Below are positions 24,420 through 34,302 of a stretch of DNA of 64,000 nucleotides, piece after piece (positions within the stretch are counted from its first letter, which is position 1; every line of letters starts with the position of its first letter). Source of the stretch: Diphasiastrum complanatum (lineage: Eukaryota > Streptophyta > Lycopodiopsida > Lycopodiales > Lycopodiaceae). Made by a program: the position numbers and the translations under genes. The notes beneath the pieces were generated by a model that was not told the origin of the DNA, did no database searches, and saw only the letters and a program-made list of their open reading frames with translations. The DNA lies in NCBI GenBank assembly GCA_029204225.1, contig CM055111.1:19506642-19570641 (forward strand), read 5' to 3'.

Positions 24420-25019
24420 ATTGATGATTTATTTGCTTAGTTTATATTCCATGAAATTAAGTGCACAATTTTGCTTGAAGCAGTTGCTTCTGGTGTCCGA
24501 TTCATGTCTTTCTCGCTTGCATGAAGGAAATTTTGTGCCATTCCGATAAAAGGTGTAGTTGTGATTTTCAACCTCCCAATTTCGCTTAGTAGTTGCTTAG
24601 TAGTTGATTCTACATTGGTAGGATTCCCATCACAAGATTCTATCAATGAAAGAGTACTAAAACCCTAAACCTTGAGTTTCCAAGCGTTGTCATCGATGGG
24701 CCCGCCGCCCTCTACAATGTGGTTTTGCTAATTGAAGTCCATAATAAAGCTAACCCTAAAACATCTCAAGTATTGATCGAATGTACGATTAACCTTGAAT
24801 GAAATGTAAATGTGTTGATAAAATGAATACAATATGAAAATTTTGTAATAGTTGTTGAAGTAAACAGCCACACTAGACTGAATGGTACAATTTGTAAGAA
24901 TTGGAATGGAAACTGGCTCGAATCTACAGGTACTATTTGAAAGTGTTGTTCTATAGATACAAGTAGCCACGATAAGAAAGTTACTGGACAAAAAAAAACT
25001 GTGGTGAATTGCATTCATG
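24420..25019. other. Non-coding interval
   Basis: No supported gene. A short GC-rich island (about 24695-24715, GGGCCCGCCGCCCTC) with an ATG at 24697 stands out against the AT-rich background and could be a first exon of a gene on the right, but nothing confirms it. Confidence 0.3.
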
Positions 25020-27747
25020 CTCAAAGGTATGTGATCATTGACATGATTTCATGCTACTTCTAGGCGCTATATGTTAATATTACACCTACAATTTTCATAC
25101 TCTCAAAATACTCCTAGAAAGAACATGTTTTTTAGTTTTCATGATCGACCTTGTGTTTGAGCACTTGTTGTCTTGTAAGCATAGCTCCTATTAAAGATGT
25201 GACACCTCTATAATGTTGCCTCCTAATACCATATGCTCAAAGTGCTTTATGTAGCACCACATTATACACTTTATGCTCGAACTTAAGTTCAAGCAAAGCT
25301 CCCATGTGGTTGCGTGGTCATCCATATAATTTCATGCCACTTTTTAACAGTATGTACTACTATTGCACCTACAAACTCTAGACTTTCAAATTCTAATCAT
25401 GAAATACAAAATGTTAGTAACACCACATTATACACTCTATGCTCGAACTTAAGTTCGAGCAATGCTCCCATGTGGTTATGTGATCATCCATATGACTTCA
25501 TGCCACTTCTTAATAGTATGTACTAGCATTGCACTTACAAACTTTAGACTCTCAAATTTCTAATCATGAAACACAAATGTTAGCTCAAACACGTATTGTT
25601 GTCTATTGATAGTTTGCATTACGATGTGGCAAACCGTAATCCAAATATCATATGATCATAGTGCTTTTACCTAATTCCTTATTGGATAGTTGATGCTCGA
25701 ACTTCAATTCAAGGTATTCTAACTGCTATTACTGCACCTACAAACATTATATTTTTAAAATATGATTTACAAAACACAAATTTGAGTCTCCTTGCTAAAC
25801 CATGGGTTCGAGCACACTTCTTCTTATAAGCATAGTCTCCACTATAATCTATCAATTTTATAATATTGCATCTACACAAACCATATGCTCAAAGTTCTTT
25901 ATGCTAAGACCACGTTATACACTCTATGCTTGAACTTAAGTTCGAGCAAAGCTTCCATGTGGTTGTGTGGTCATCCATGATTCCATGCAACTTTTTAACA
26001 GCATGTACTACTATTGTGCCTACAAACTCTAGACTTTCAAATTTCTAATCATTAAATACAAATGTTAGTAATATGCTCTATGCTCGAACTTAAGTTCTAG
26101 CAAAGCTCCCATGTGGTTGTATGATCATCCATATGCTTTCATGCCACTTCTTAACACTACGTACAACTATTGCGCCTACAAACTCTAGACTCTCAAATTT
26201 ATAATCATGAAATACAAATATTAGTAACACCACATTATACACTCTATGTTCTAACTCAAGTTGTGGTTATGTGATCATCCATATGATTTCATGCCACTTC
26301 TTAATAGTATGTACTAGCATTGCACTTGCAAACTCTAAACTCTTTAATCATGAAATACAAATGTTAGATCAAACATGTATTGTTGTCTATTGATAGTTCG
26401 CAATACGATGTGCCAATATCGTAATCCAAATGTATATTGATGAAAGTGCTTTCACCTAATTCCTTATTGTATAATTGATGCTCAAACTTCAGTTCGAGCA
26501 AAAAGCCACTTTGTCAACATGTAATAATTTGTATTCTAACTGCTATTACTGCACCTACAAGCACCATAATTTATTTACAAAATAAAAATTTGAGTCTCCT
26601 TGCTCAACCACGGGTTCAAGCACACTTCTTCTTATAAGCATAGTCTCCAATATAACCTAATTTTATAATAATGCCTCCATAGATTGTGTTGTCATTGTAG
26701 TTTGTACTAATTCCGTATTGAAGACTTTATGCTCAAACTAAAGTTCGAGCAAAGCTCTTCTATCACTGACTAGTCATGCATATGATTTTATGCTAAGTTT
26801 TAATGCAATATGCTACTACTACAAATACACCTCCGTACTCTACAAAAATACTCTTCTCAAAACACATTTTTGAGTTTCCATGCTTGGCTTTATCTCTTCT
26901 ATCACTATTGGTCATTCATGTGATTTTGTCCCACTTGTTGTCATTGGAAACTAGTATTGAACTTCAGATACAATAATCTAAAAATGCTCTTCACAAATCA
27001 AGTTGTTGAACTTGACCATGAGTTATGACTTGCAAGATACGTTGTCTTGTAAATAAACCTCACATTATGTTTTGTCAACTTGATAAAATTATCTTCAAAT
27101 ATCAAATGTTCATTGTGCTTTCCATAGTATAGATTCTATGCTCGAACTAAAGTTTGAGCAAAACTCCACCATCAATGTGTGATAATCTAGAAGATTTGAT
27201 CCTACTATTTAAAAAAATATATTATTACCGCACAACCATTCCAAAATCTCACTATCAACCTTCTATTTGATCACAAGGTTGCTTGCAAGCATTGCATACC
27301 ACTTTTTGCTGCTTTTGATAATATCACAAGGTAATATTATCTACTATATGCTTGAACTTAGTATGATCAAAGTGCCACTATTTCTTCATACATATAATTG
27401 CATACTACTTGATGCCATAAATTGCTGCTCTTACAATTCCATACTTAAAGAATGCTATTCTCAAAACACATTTTTGGTGACCATGGTTGGTTGTAAATTT
27501 GGGCATATATTGCCTTGTTATCACAACTCACATTAGGATTTGTCAACACTATGAAATTGTCTTCAAGCATCAGATGGCCATGATTTTTTTGAAAATCCCA
27601 TATTTTATGATCTATGCTTAAGCATATGTTCGAGGGGGATCCTACCACGATGTGATTATCCAAACCATTTTATGATGACTATAGTTGCACCTACTACTTC
27701 AAACTCTAATCATGCTACTTTTTAAATGTATTTATAAGTGTCTGCTC
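25020..27747. repeat. Degenerate array of palindromic repeats, left part
   Basis: A variable unit of about 150-400 bases recurs at least eight times. Its landmark is a 20-base palindrome, perfect at 25441-25460 (GCTCGAACTTAAGTTCGAGC) and degenerate at 25275, 25695, 25928, 26082, 26480, 26731 and 27140. Around it recur CATGTGGTTGTGTGATCATCC, TTTCATGCCACTTCTTAA, CTACAAACTCTAGACTCTCAAA and CACCACATTATACACTCTATG-type blocks. A sub-repeat (GGGTTCGAGCACACTTCTTC) is seen near 25803 and 26606. No coding potential. The array resumes after the copia insertion at 34061. Confidence 0.75.
27743..27747. repeat. Target-site duplication, left (TGCTC)
   Basis: TGCTC immediately before the 5' LTR, identical to 34061-34065 after the 3' LTR. 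Confidence 0.95.
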
Positions 27748-28609
27748 TGTTGAAAATTGTCACTTCTCACTTGGCATTGGTTCATGTAAATATTGATCAA
27801 ACATTAGAATATGTTGATGATATGATTTCACACGTGTGGAGCATGTTCCCATGTGTGAAAGGATGTACTTTTCATGTTTGTATATATCCAAATTGATTTT
27901 GTATCATTCTAGTTAGTGTGAACATGAAATGACTAGTTTTTAGTCAAGTTGACTAGTCACCTACAAATTAGCTTTTCCTTGCATGTGCATGAGTAAATGC
28001 TCCCACATGGCAAGTGGATGTTCACATGTGTGTATAGAGTACTAGAAGATAAGAGTTGACCATTTTCCTTAGATCCTATTTTGTAGGGAATATTCCTATA
28101 TTCTAGGAGACTAGCTTTTTGGATTTTAGTCATATTCTAGAAGGTCAACTATTGGATAAGGATCAAGGATGGATCAAATGGATAGATATGAGTGATGTGG
28201 CACTATTCACACGTGTGAAGGCCTGCTGGACTGTACCAGACTCATGGATGTACTTGATCCATAAAAGGATCATCATTTTGCTAAGAAAATTGATGAGACT
28301 TTTGCACTCTACACTTTTGTGAGATTTCTAGTCATTTGTCTTGTGATTTTTATGCATGATTGCTATCTAGTATCATTGTACTTGTTGTTTCAGGTGCAGG
28401 CCGTACAGTGGACAGTACTCCACACGTGTGAAGCCGCTCTCACTAAAAAATGATGTGTTGATCCATTGCTCTTGCTTAAATCCAAGTGTAGTGAATCTAG
28501 ATCAAGATCTAATGTGTAGAACTTGATAGATTCATTGATTAAGCAACCAATAACTCTCTATGATTGTAAAGTACAATCATTATTGTCCTAAAAACTGTAA
28601 AATTTATCA
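27748..28609 (+). repeat. Family-3 5' LTR
   Basis: Starts TGTTGAAAATTG, ends AAATTTATCA. Carries CACACGTGTG at 27829, 28208 and 28421, and a related CACATGTGTG near 28022. A 67-codon frame (28119) recurs in the other LTR but is only LTR sequence. Confidence 0.97.
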
Positions 28610-28621
28610 TGGTATCAGAGC
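28610..28621 (+). other. Primer-binding site, family 3
   Basis: TGGTATCAGAGC, directly after the LTR; complementary to the 3' end of initiator Met tRNA. Confidence 0.95.
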
Positions 28622-29204
28622 TAAGTAAGAGAGTGATCATTGAATCATAAATCTTGTAAAGATCATTGGCAAAATTTGTTTTTTGGCCAATACTAGTGAG
28701 GGCGAGTTCTTCTAGAGTGATAGCTTGTAATCATTTGGATCAAAACGACTTGGAGGCTGTGTATGTACTTTTCACACGTGTGAAACCGTACAGCAACTTT
28801 CAATTCAAGTTACTTTGTGTTTTTTGGTCCCAAAATCACAATACTAGTTCATTTTTGGTGCTTTTTGAAGCATAGTATTGATCTAGATTCATTCTAACTA
28901 ATGCCTATGACCAAATAGTGTTTTGGATCATTGAAGCATTTCTTTTTAGAGTCTAAGATCAGATCTAAGAGGCTGATTTGTTCAGATCCTTAGTTGAAGT
29001 GAAATCTCTAAGAAAAGTGTAAAGCAATTTTTTTTGTGAGAGTGAAAGCTAGAAATTTTTGGTAAGATCTTTGAGTATCATTCAAGCTTGTGTGTTAGTT
29101 TGATAGAGACAAGCCTATAGGCATTCTAGTAAGCTTTAGGCCACTTCATAGATCTTTTAAAATTCAAAAATCTTTGTGATTTTTAAAAGAGCATTCATTC
29201 TAAA
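28622..29204 (+). other. 5' leader of family-3 element
   Basis: 583 untranslated bases between primer site and gag start, presumably holding packaging signals. It contains another CACACGTGTG (28773-28782). No gene seen. Confidence 0.7.
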
Positions 29205-32200
29205 ATGTCATCCATGGGTGGATATTTGATGGAACCAAGTGAGAGACTCACTTCCACAAATTATTCCATTTGGAAAGTGAGAATGGAATCACTCCTAGTG
29301 ATCCATGATCTATATGACATAGTTCAAGGAGTAGAGGAAGAGCCTCAAACTCCCCAAGAACAAGCCAAATACAAGAAGAGAGCAAGATTAGCTCTACATT
29401 GCATAAAGTTAAATGTATGCAATGACCTCTTGAAAGAGGTGTCTTCTTGTACCTCATCCAAAGAGGCTTGGGATTCATTAAAGAGCATTTATGAATCCAA
29501 CAATACTTCAAGAATCCTCATGCTAAGAAATCAAGTTTTCCAAAGCATGAAAGGAAGTGGAGAGAGTGGACAAGAGTATGTTCTTAGGATCAAATCTCTT
29601 AACAAGGAGTTAAGTGCAATAGGAGAGAAGATCCAAGATCAAGAACTAGTACAAATCATTTTGAATGGTCTAAGTGATGAGTTTACCAACTTAGTCCAAT
29701 CATTTGCCATTCAAGACTCTCTTCCATCCATTGAAAAGTTGCACAATGTTCTTGTGGCCGAGGAGAGTAGGCTTCTACACCTCAAGACAAGAATGGATAG
29801 CATGTCACTTAATGGAGGAGAGGAGAAAGCTAACTTTACATCTAAAGGCAAGAAAAAGCAAAATCCATTCAAGAAAAATCAAGGCAAGGAGGCCGAGATG
29901 AAGAATGGAGGATCTACCTCCAAAGGCAAAGTGAAGAACAAGGCAAAACTAAAGTGTTTCTTTTGTGGAAAGAAAGGACACTTTGCCTCAGAATGCTACT
30001 TGAAGAAGAATCAACAAGCCAAAGGAGATCAAGGGAACATTGCTCAAGAGGAAGAATATGAGGATGGATTCAACACATCCTTAATGGTTGCATCTACACC
30101 AACTTCAAGTCAAGACACATGGTGGATAGATAGTGGGGCTAGTTCCCACATGTCCTTTAACAAGCATTATTTTTCTACTCTTCTATCTTGTAATGACTCT
30201 AAGAAGTCAATATACACTGCTAGTGATCAAGCATGCAAGATAGATGGCATAGGATCTATACCTCTTTGTTTAGGCACATCTAAAAGGATAGATCTAGATA
30301 ATGTTTTGTATGTTCCTACCATTTCAAGAAACTTGCTTAGTGTAGGACAATTAATGGACAATGGACTAGATGTACATTTCAAGAATGGAGTTTGTTCCAT
30401 CTTGAAAAATGATAAGTGCATAGCTAGTGGCATTAAGCAAGGTAGACTTTTCAAGTTGGATGCTAATGTTGCAAGTGAAAGTGTGAACTTGGCTAGGGAG
30501 GAGCTAACTCAAGTGGAGCTTTGGCATAAGAGATTAGGCCATCCTAATCTTCAATCTATGGAGTCAATGGCAAGCAAGGAACTAGCTCTCGGCCTACCAA
30601 GAGCTTTCAAGAAGTGTGGAAAAATGTGTGAGGCATGTGGCCTTGCAAAGTCACACAAATCTTCTTACAAGAAATCTTCATCAAGATCTCTCTCTCCCTT
30701 GGATCTCATACATTCTGATGTACATAGTTTTTCACATGCAAGTAATGGAGGTGCCTTGATGTATGTAACTTTTATAGATGATTGTACTAGATTCACATGG
30801 ATTGAGTTACTATCAAAGAAAAATCTTGTTTATGAAGCTTTCATTAAGTTCAAGTCTCTAGTAGAGAAACAACTTAGTACTTCTATCAAAGCACTAAGAT
30901 GTGATAATGGAGGAGAGTACACCTCCAATAAAATGAAAGACTTTTGTGAGATCAATGGTATTAAGTTACAATACACTTGTTCCTACACCCCTCAACAAAA
31001 TGGGGTGGCCGAGAGGAAAAATAGGAGTCTATGTGAGTGTGCAAAGTCCTTGAGGCTTGATGCATCACTTCCCATCTCATTTTGGGGAGAAGCCATAACA
31101 TGTGCTAATTATTTGTGTAATAGACTTCCTAGTAGTGCTATAGATGGGATCTCACCTTATCAAGCCTTGTTTGATAAGAAACCCAATGTAAAATATTTTA
31201 AGATCTTTGGATGTACTTGTTATGTACACATTCCTTTGGAGACTAGAAGGAAAGAAGATGCTACCTCCTTCAAAGGAATCTTTGTTGGCTATGGAGAAAA
31301 TAGCAAGGGATATAGGATATATGATCCTACATCCAAGAAAGTAAAGGTAAGCAAGGATGTACTTTTTGATGAGTCACAATTTGCTAAGAGCTTGTCAAAT
31401 GGATCTAACCCATTGTGCATTGAAGATCTTGACAAATCCGAGGAGGATCTTGACAAACCCGAGGAGGATCATGACAAACCCGAGGATGGAGATTTGGATC
31501 CAAGTCAAAAGGGGCCAAGAAGATCATCAAGGAGCAAGGCCGAGCCCTCAAGGCTTACCTATGTGGACAAGGGAAAGCAAAAGGAAGGCTCTACATCTTC
31601 TACCTCTTACTCTTTTTTAGCTACATTGATTGAAGAACCATCATCTTTTGAAGAAGCATGTAAATCTAAAGTTTGGAGAGATGCAATGCAAGTAGAGTAT
31701 GATGCATTAGAAGAAAATCATACTTGGAATCTTGTAAATCTTCCAAGAGGAAAGAAACCACTTGCATGTAAGTGGATTTATAGAATTAAGTACAATCAAG
31801 ATGGATCTATTAGTAAATACAAAGCTAGGCTTGTTGCTAAGGGATTTCTTCAAATAAAAGGATTGGATTATGAAGAAACATTTGCACCTGTAGCTAAGCT
31901 TGTAACTATTAGATTAATCATTTGCATTGCTACTTTGTTCAAATGGGATCTCTACCAAATGGATGTGACAAATGCCTTCTTGAATGGCTTCTTAGAAGAG
32001 GAAATCTACATGATGCAACCCGAGGGCTTCATCAAGATTGGTGAGGAGCAAAAGGTGTGCTACTTAAGGAAGAGCCTATATGGCTTGAAGCAAGCACCTA
32101 GAGCTTGGTACTCTAGGTTGCATGATTTTCTCTATTCCCTTGGCTTTGTACTAAGTGCTTATGAACCTTCTTTATATTTCAAATGTAATGAAGGAAAGAT

Positions 32201-33185
32201 CATCATTTTGGTTCTTTATGTTGATGACATCATTATGACAGGAAATGATGATGATGGCATAGGCAAAGTAAAAGTTGACTTATCTAGTGAGTTCAAGATG
32301 GTAGATCTAGGCTTCCTAAAGTTTATACTTGGGATAGAAGTGTCTAGAAGTAGCAATTGTACTTTCATAAGTCAATCTAAGTATGCTACTTCCATTCTTG
32401 AAAGATTTGGTATGAAAGATTGTAAGGGGATTGACACCCCTATGGAGCATGTTGTGAAAGCAACTAATGAAGGTGATGAAGCATCCTTTGAGGACATCAC
32501 TCTCTTTAGGAAGCTTATAGGCTCTCTAATCTATTTAACCATCACTAGACCTGACTTAAGTTTTTGTGTAAGCAAGTTGAGTCAAAGTATGCAAGCTCCT
32601 TTAATTCATCATTGGAAAAGTGCCAAGAGAGTACTTAGATATGTTTCTAGTACTAGATTTTTTGGTATACTTTATGAAGGATCTAACTTGCACTTGAGAG
32701 CCTACTCGGATTCAGATTTTGCAGGTGACAAGATGGATAGGAAGTCCATTAGTGCATTTGCAACATTTCTTTGTGGAGGAGTGATATCTTGGCTTTCCAA
32801 AAAGCAAGATACAATCTCACTATCTTCTTGTGAAGCCGAGTACAAGGCATTGACTTCAACAACCAAAGAGCTCTTATGGCTAAGAAGACTCTTGATGGAA
32901 CTACATGTGCTAGAGGCCGAGGAGATCCCTTACATATTTTGTGACAATCAAGCTTCTCAACAAATTGCTTCAAATCCTATCTTCCATGCTAGAACAAAGC
33001 ATATTGAGATAGCTCACCACTTTGTGAGGGAGAAGGTACAATCCAAGGAAGTGCAACTACATCATGTACCATCATCCGAATGCATAGCTGATATCTTAAC
33101 CAAACCATTGTCCAAAGATCCATTTTTTAAGTTAAGATATGCTCTTGGAATTGTAGATAGATGTACACTAGATTTGCCAAGTTAG
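29205..33185 (+). CDS. Intact copia Gag-Pol polyprotein (1,326 aa)
   Basis: Single frame encoding all retrotransposition functions. The start MSSMGGYLMEPSERL matches the Gag start of family 1 (MSSMGSSLLEPNERL), which supports this ATG. Domains: Gag capsid-like region (about 1-245, with NYSIWKVRMESLL near 19); CCHC zinc knuckle CFFCGKKGHFASEC (about 251-264); retropepsin WWIDSGASSHMS (Asp near 308); GAG-pre-integrase LWHKRLGHPN (about 439); integrase with catalytic Asp near 505 (HSDVH), Asp near 567 (DNGGEY) and Glu near 603 (GVAERKNR); acidic linker with a repeated EEDLDKP block; RT with YVDD at about 1005-1008; RNase H with Asp near 1169 (SDSDFAG), Glu near 1210 (SSCEAEY) and Asp near 1247 (CDNQ), ending DILTKPLSK. 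All catalytic residues I can check are present. Processing by its own protease in cytoplasmic particles is the known family behaviour. Confidence 0.97.
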   Translation: MSSMGGYLMEPSERLTSTNYSIWKVRMESLLVIHDLYDIVQGVEEEPQTPQEQAKYKKRARLALHCIKLNVCNDLLKEVSSCTSSKEAWDSLKSIYESNNTSRILMLRNQVFQSMKGSGESGQEYVLRIKSLNKELSAIGEKIQDQELVQIILNGLSDEFTNLVQSFAIQDSLPSIEKLHNVLVAEESRLLHLKTRMDSMSLNGGEEKANFTSKGKKKQNPFKKNQGKEAEMKNGGSTSKGKVKNKAKLKCFFCGKKGHFASECYLKKNQQAKGDQGNIAQEEEYEDGFNTSLMVASTPTSSQDTWWIDSGASSHMSFNKHYFSTLLSCNDSKKSIYTASDQACKIDGIGSIPLCLGTSKRIDLDNVLYVPTISRNLLSVGQLMDNGLDVHFKNGVCSILKNDKCIASGIKQGRLFKLDANVASESVNLAREELTQVELWHKRLGHPNLQSMESMASKELALGLPRAFKKCGKMCEACGLAKSHKSSYKKSSSRSLSPLDLIHSDVHSFSHASNGGALMYVTFIDDCTRFTWIELLSKKNLVYEAFIKFKSLVEKQLSTSIKALRCDNGGEYTSNKMKDFCEINGIKLQYTCSYTPQQNGVAERKNRSLCECAKSLRLDASLPISFWGEAITCANYLCNRLPSSAIDGISPYQALFDKKPNVKYFKIFGCTCYVHIPLETRRKEDATSFKGIFVGYGENSKGYRIYDPTSKKVKVSKDVLFDESQFAKSLSNGSNPLCIEDLDKSEEDLDKPEEDHDKPEDGDLDPSQKGPRRSSRSKAEPSRLTYVDKGKQKEGSTSSTSYSFLATLIEEPSSFEEACKSKVWRDAMQVEYDALEENHTWNLVNLPRGKKPLACKWIYRIKYNQDGSISKYKARLVAKGFLQIKGLDYEETFAPVAKLVTIRLIICIATLFKWDLYQMDVTNAFLNGFLEEEIYMMQPEGFIKIGEEQKVCYLRKSLYGLKQAPRAWYSRLHDFLYSLGFVLSAYEPSLYFKCNEGKIIILVLYVDDIIMTGNDDDGIGKVKVDLSSEFKMVDLGFLKFILGIEVSRSSNCTFISQSKYATSILERFGMKDCKGIDTPMEHVVKATNEGDEASFEDITLFRKLIGSLIYLTITRPDLSFCVSKLSQSMQAPLIHHWKSAKRVLRYVSSTRFFGILYEGSNLHLRAYSDSDFAGDKMDRKSISAFATFLCGGVISWLSKKQDTISLSSCEAEYKALTSTTKELLWLRRLLMELHVLEAEEIPYIFCDNQASQQIASNPIFHARTKHIEIAHHFVREKVQSKEVQLHHVPSSECIADILTKPLSKDPFFKLRYALGIVDRCTLDLPS

Positions 33186-33189
33186 AAGT

Positions 33190-33198
33190 GAGGAGGAG
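33190..33198 (+). other. Polypurine tract, family 3
   Basis: GAGGAGGAG immediately before the 3' LTR, five bases after the pol stop; primes plus-strand synthesis. Confidence 0.85.
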
Positions 33199-34060
33199 TG
33201 TTGAAAATTGTCACTTCTCACTTGGCATTGGTTCATGTAAATATTGATCAAACATTAGAATATGTTGATGATATGATTTCACACGTGTGGAGCATGTTCC
33301 CATGTGTGAAAGGATGTACTTTTCATGTTTGTATATATCCAAATTGATTTTGTATCATTCTAGTTAGTGTGAACATGAAATGACTAGTTTTTAGTCAAGT
33401 TGACTAGTCACCTACAAATTAGCTTTTCCTTGCATGTGCATGAGTAAATGCTCCCACATGGCAAGTGGATGTTCACATGTGTGTATAGAGTACTAGAAGA
33501 TAAGAGTTGACCATTTTCCTTAGATCCTATTTTGTAGGGAATATTCCTATATTCTAGGAGACTAGCTTTTTGGATTTTAGTCATATTCTAGAAGGTCAAC
33601 TATTGGATAAGGATCAAGGATGGATCAAATGGATAGATATGAGTGATGTGGCACTCTTCACACGTGTGAAGGCCTGCTGGACTGTACCAGACTCATGGAT
33701 GTACTTGATCCATAAAAGGATCATCATTTTGCTAAGAAAATTGATGAGACTTTTGCACTCTACACTTTTGTGAGATTTCTAGTCATTTGTCTTGTGATTT
33801 TTATGCATGATTGCTATCTAGTATCATTGTACTTGTTGTTTCAGGTGCAGGCCGTACAGTGGACAGTACTCCACACGTGTGAAGCCGCTCTCACTAAAAA
33901 ATGATGTGTTGATCCATTGCTCTTGCTTAAATCCAAGTGTAGTGAATCTAGATCAAGATCTAATGTGTAGAACTTGATAGATTCATTGATTAAGCAACCA
34001 ATAACTCTCTATGATTGTAAAGTACAATCATTATTGTCCTAAAAACTGTAAAATTTATCA
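33199..34060 (+). repeat. Family-3 3' LTR
   Basis: 862 bp, one substitution from the 5' LTR by visual comparison. Confidence 0.97.
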
Positions 34061-34302
34061 TGCTCAACCTTGAGATTGAGCACACCTTGGCTCCCCTGCA
34101 AACTACTAGTCCTACATCAAATGGTCATAATGCTTTCTGCTAATTTCATATTGTGTAATCTATATTAGAACTTAATTTTGTGCGTAACTTGTGTATGAAT
34201 TTAAGTCATTTATTGATAGTATATACTACTATTGTAATTACAAATTTCATGCTCTCAAATGCTCTTTGTTAAATACACAGATATTGTGAATTTTGCATGT
34301 AG
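34061..34302. repeat. Palindromic array, right part, ending at a splice acceptor
   Basis: Begins with the target duplication TGCTC and the degenerate palindrome GCTCAACCTTGAGATTGAGC (34062-34081), then array-type blocks. It runs into TTTTGCATGTAG, which looks like an intron 3' end directly before the first supported coding exon at 34303. The array may therefore lie inside a long intron or promoter of that gene. Confidence 0.55.

Larger units (their letters stand above)
27748..34060 (+). mobile_element. Complete, very young copia element (family 3)
   Basis: 6,313 bp with 862-bp LTRs (27748-28609 and 33199-34060), a perfect primer-binding site, a polypurine tract, one uninterrupted 1,326-codon polyprotein and a perfect 5-bp target duplication. 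By reading the two LTRs against each other I find a single substitution (A at 28205, C at 33656) and no indel, so insertion was recent. It interrupts the palindromic array at the edge of one palindrome (34062-34081). Everything needed for autonomous transposition appears present; activity is inferred. Confidence 0.97.

Noticed and set aside
24656..24720. Telomere-like CCCTAAA and GC-rich possible first exon
   Set aside because: A single CCCTAAA unit is not a telomere tract, and the GC-rich patch has no confirmed donor or downstream frame.
25020..27747. CRISPR array or rRNA spacer
   Set aside because: Spacing and unit length are irregular, repeats are degenerate, and the context is a plant nuclear genome; no rRNA sequence is present.
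28119..28322. 67-codon frame in the family-3 LTR, identical at 33570
   Set aside because: Lies wholly in the LTR; identical because the LTRs are nearly identical; no homology or coding signature.
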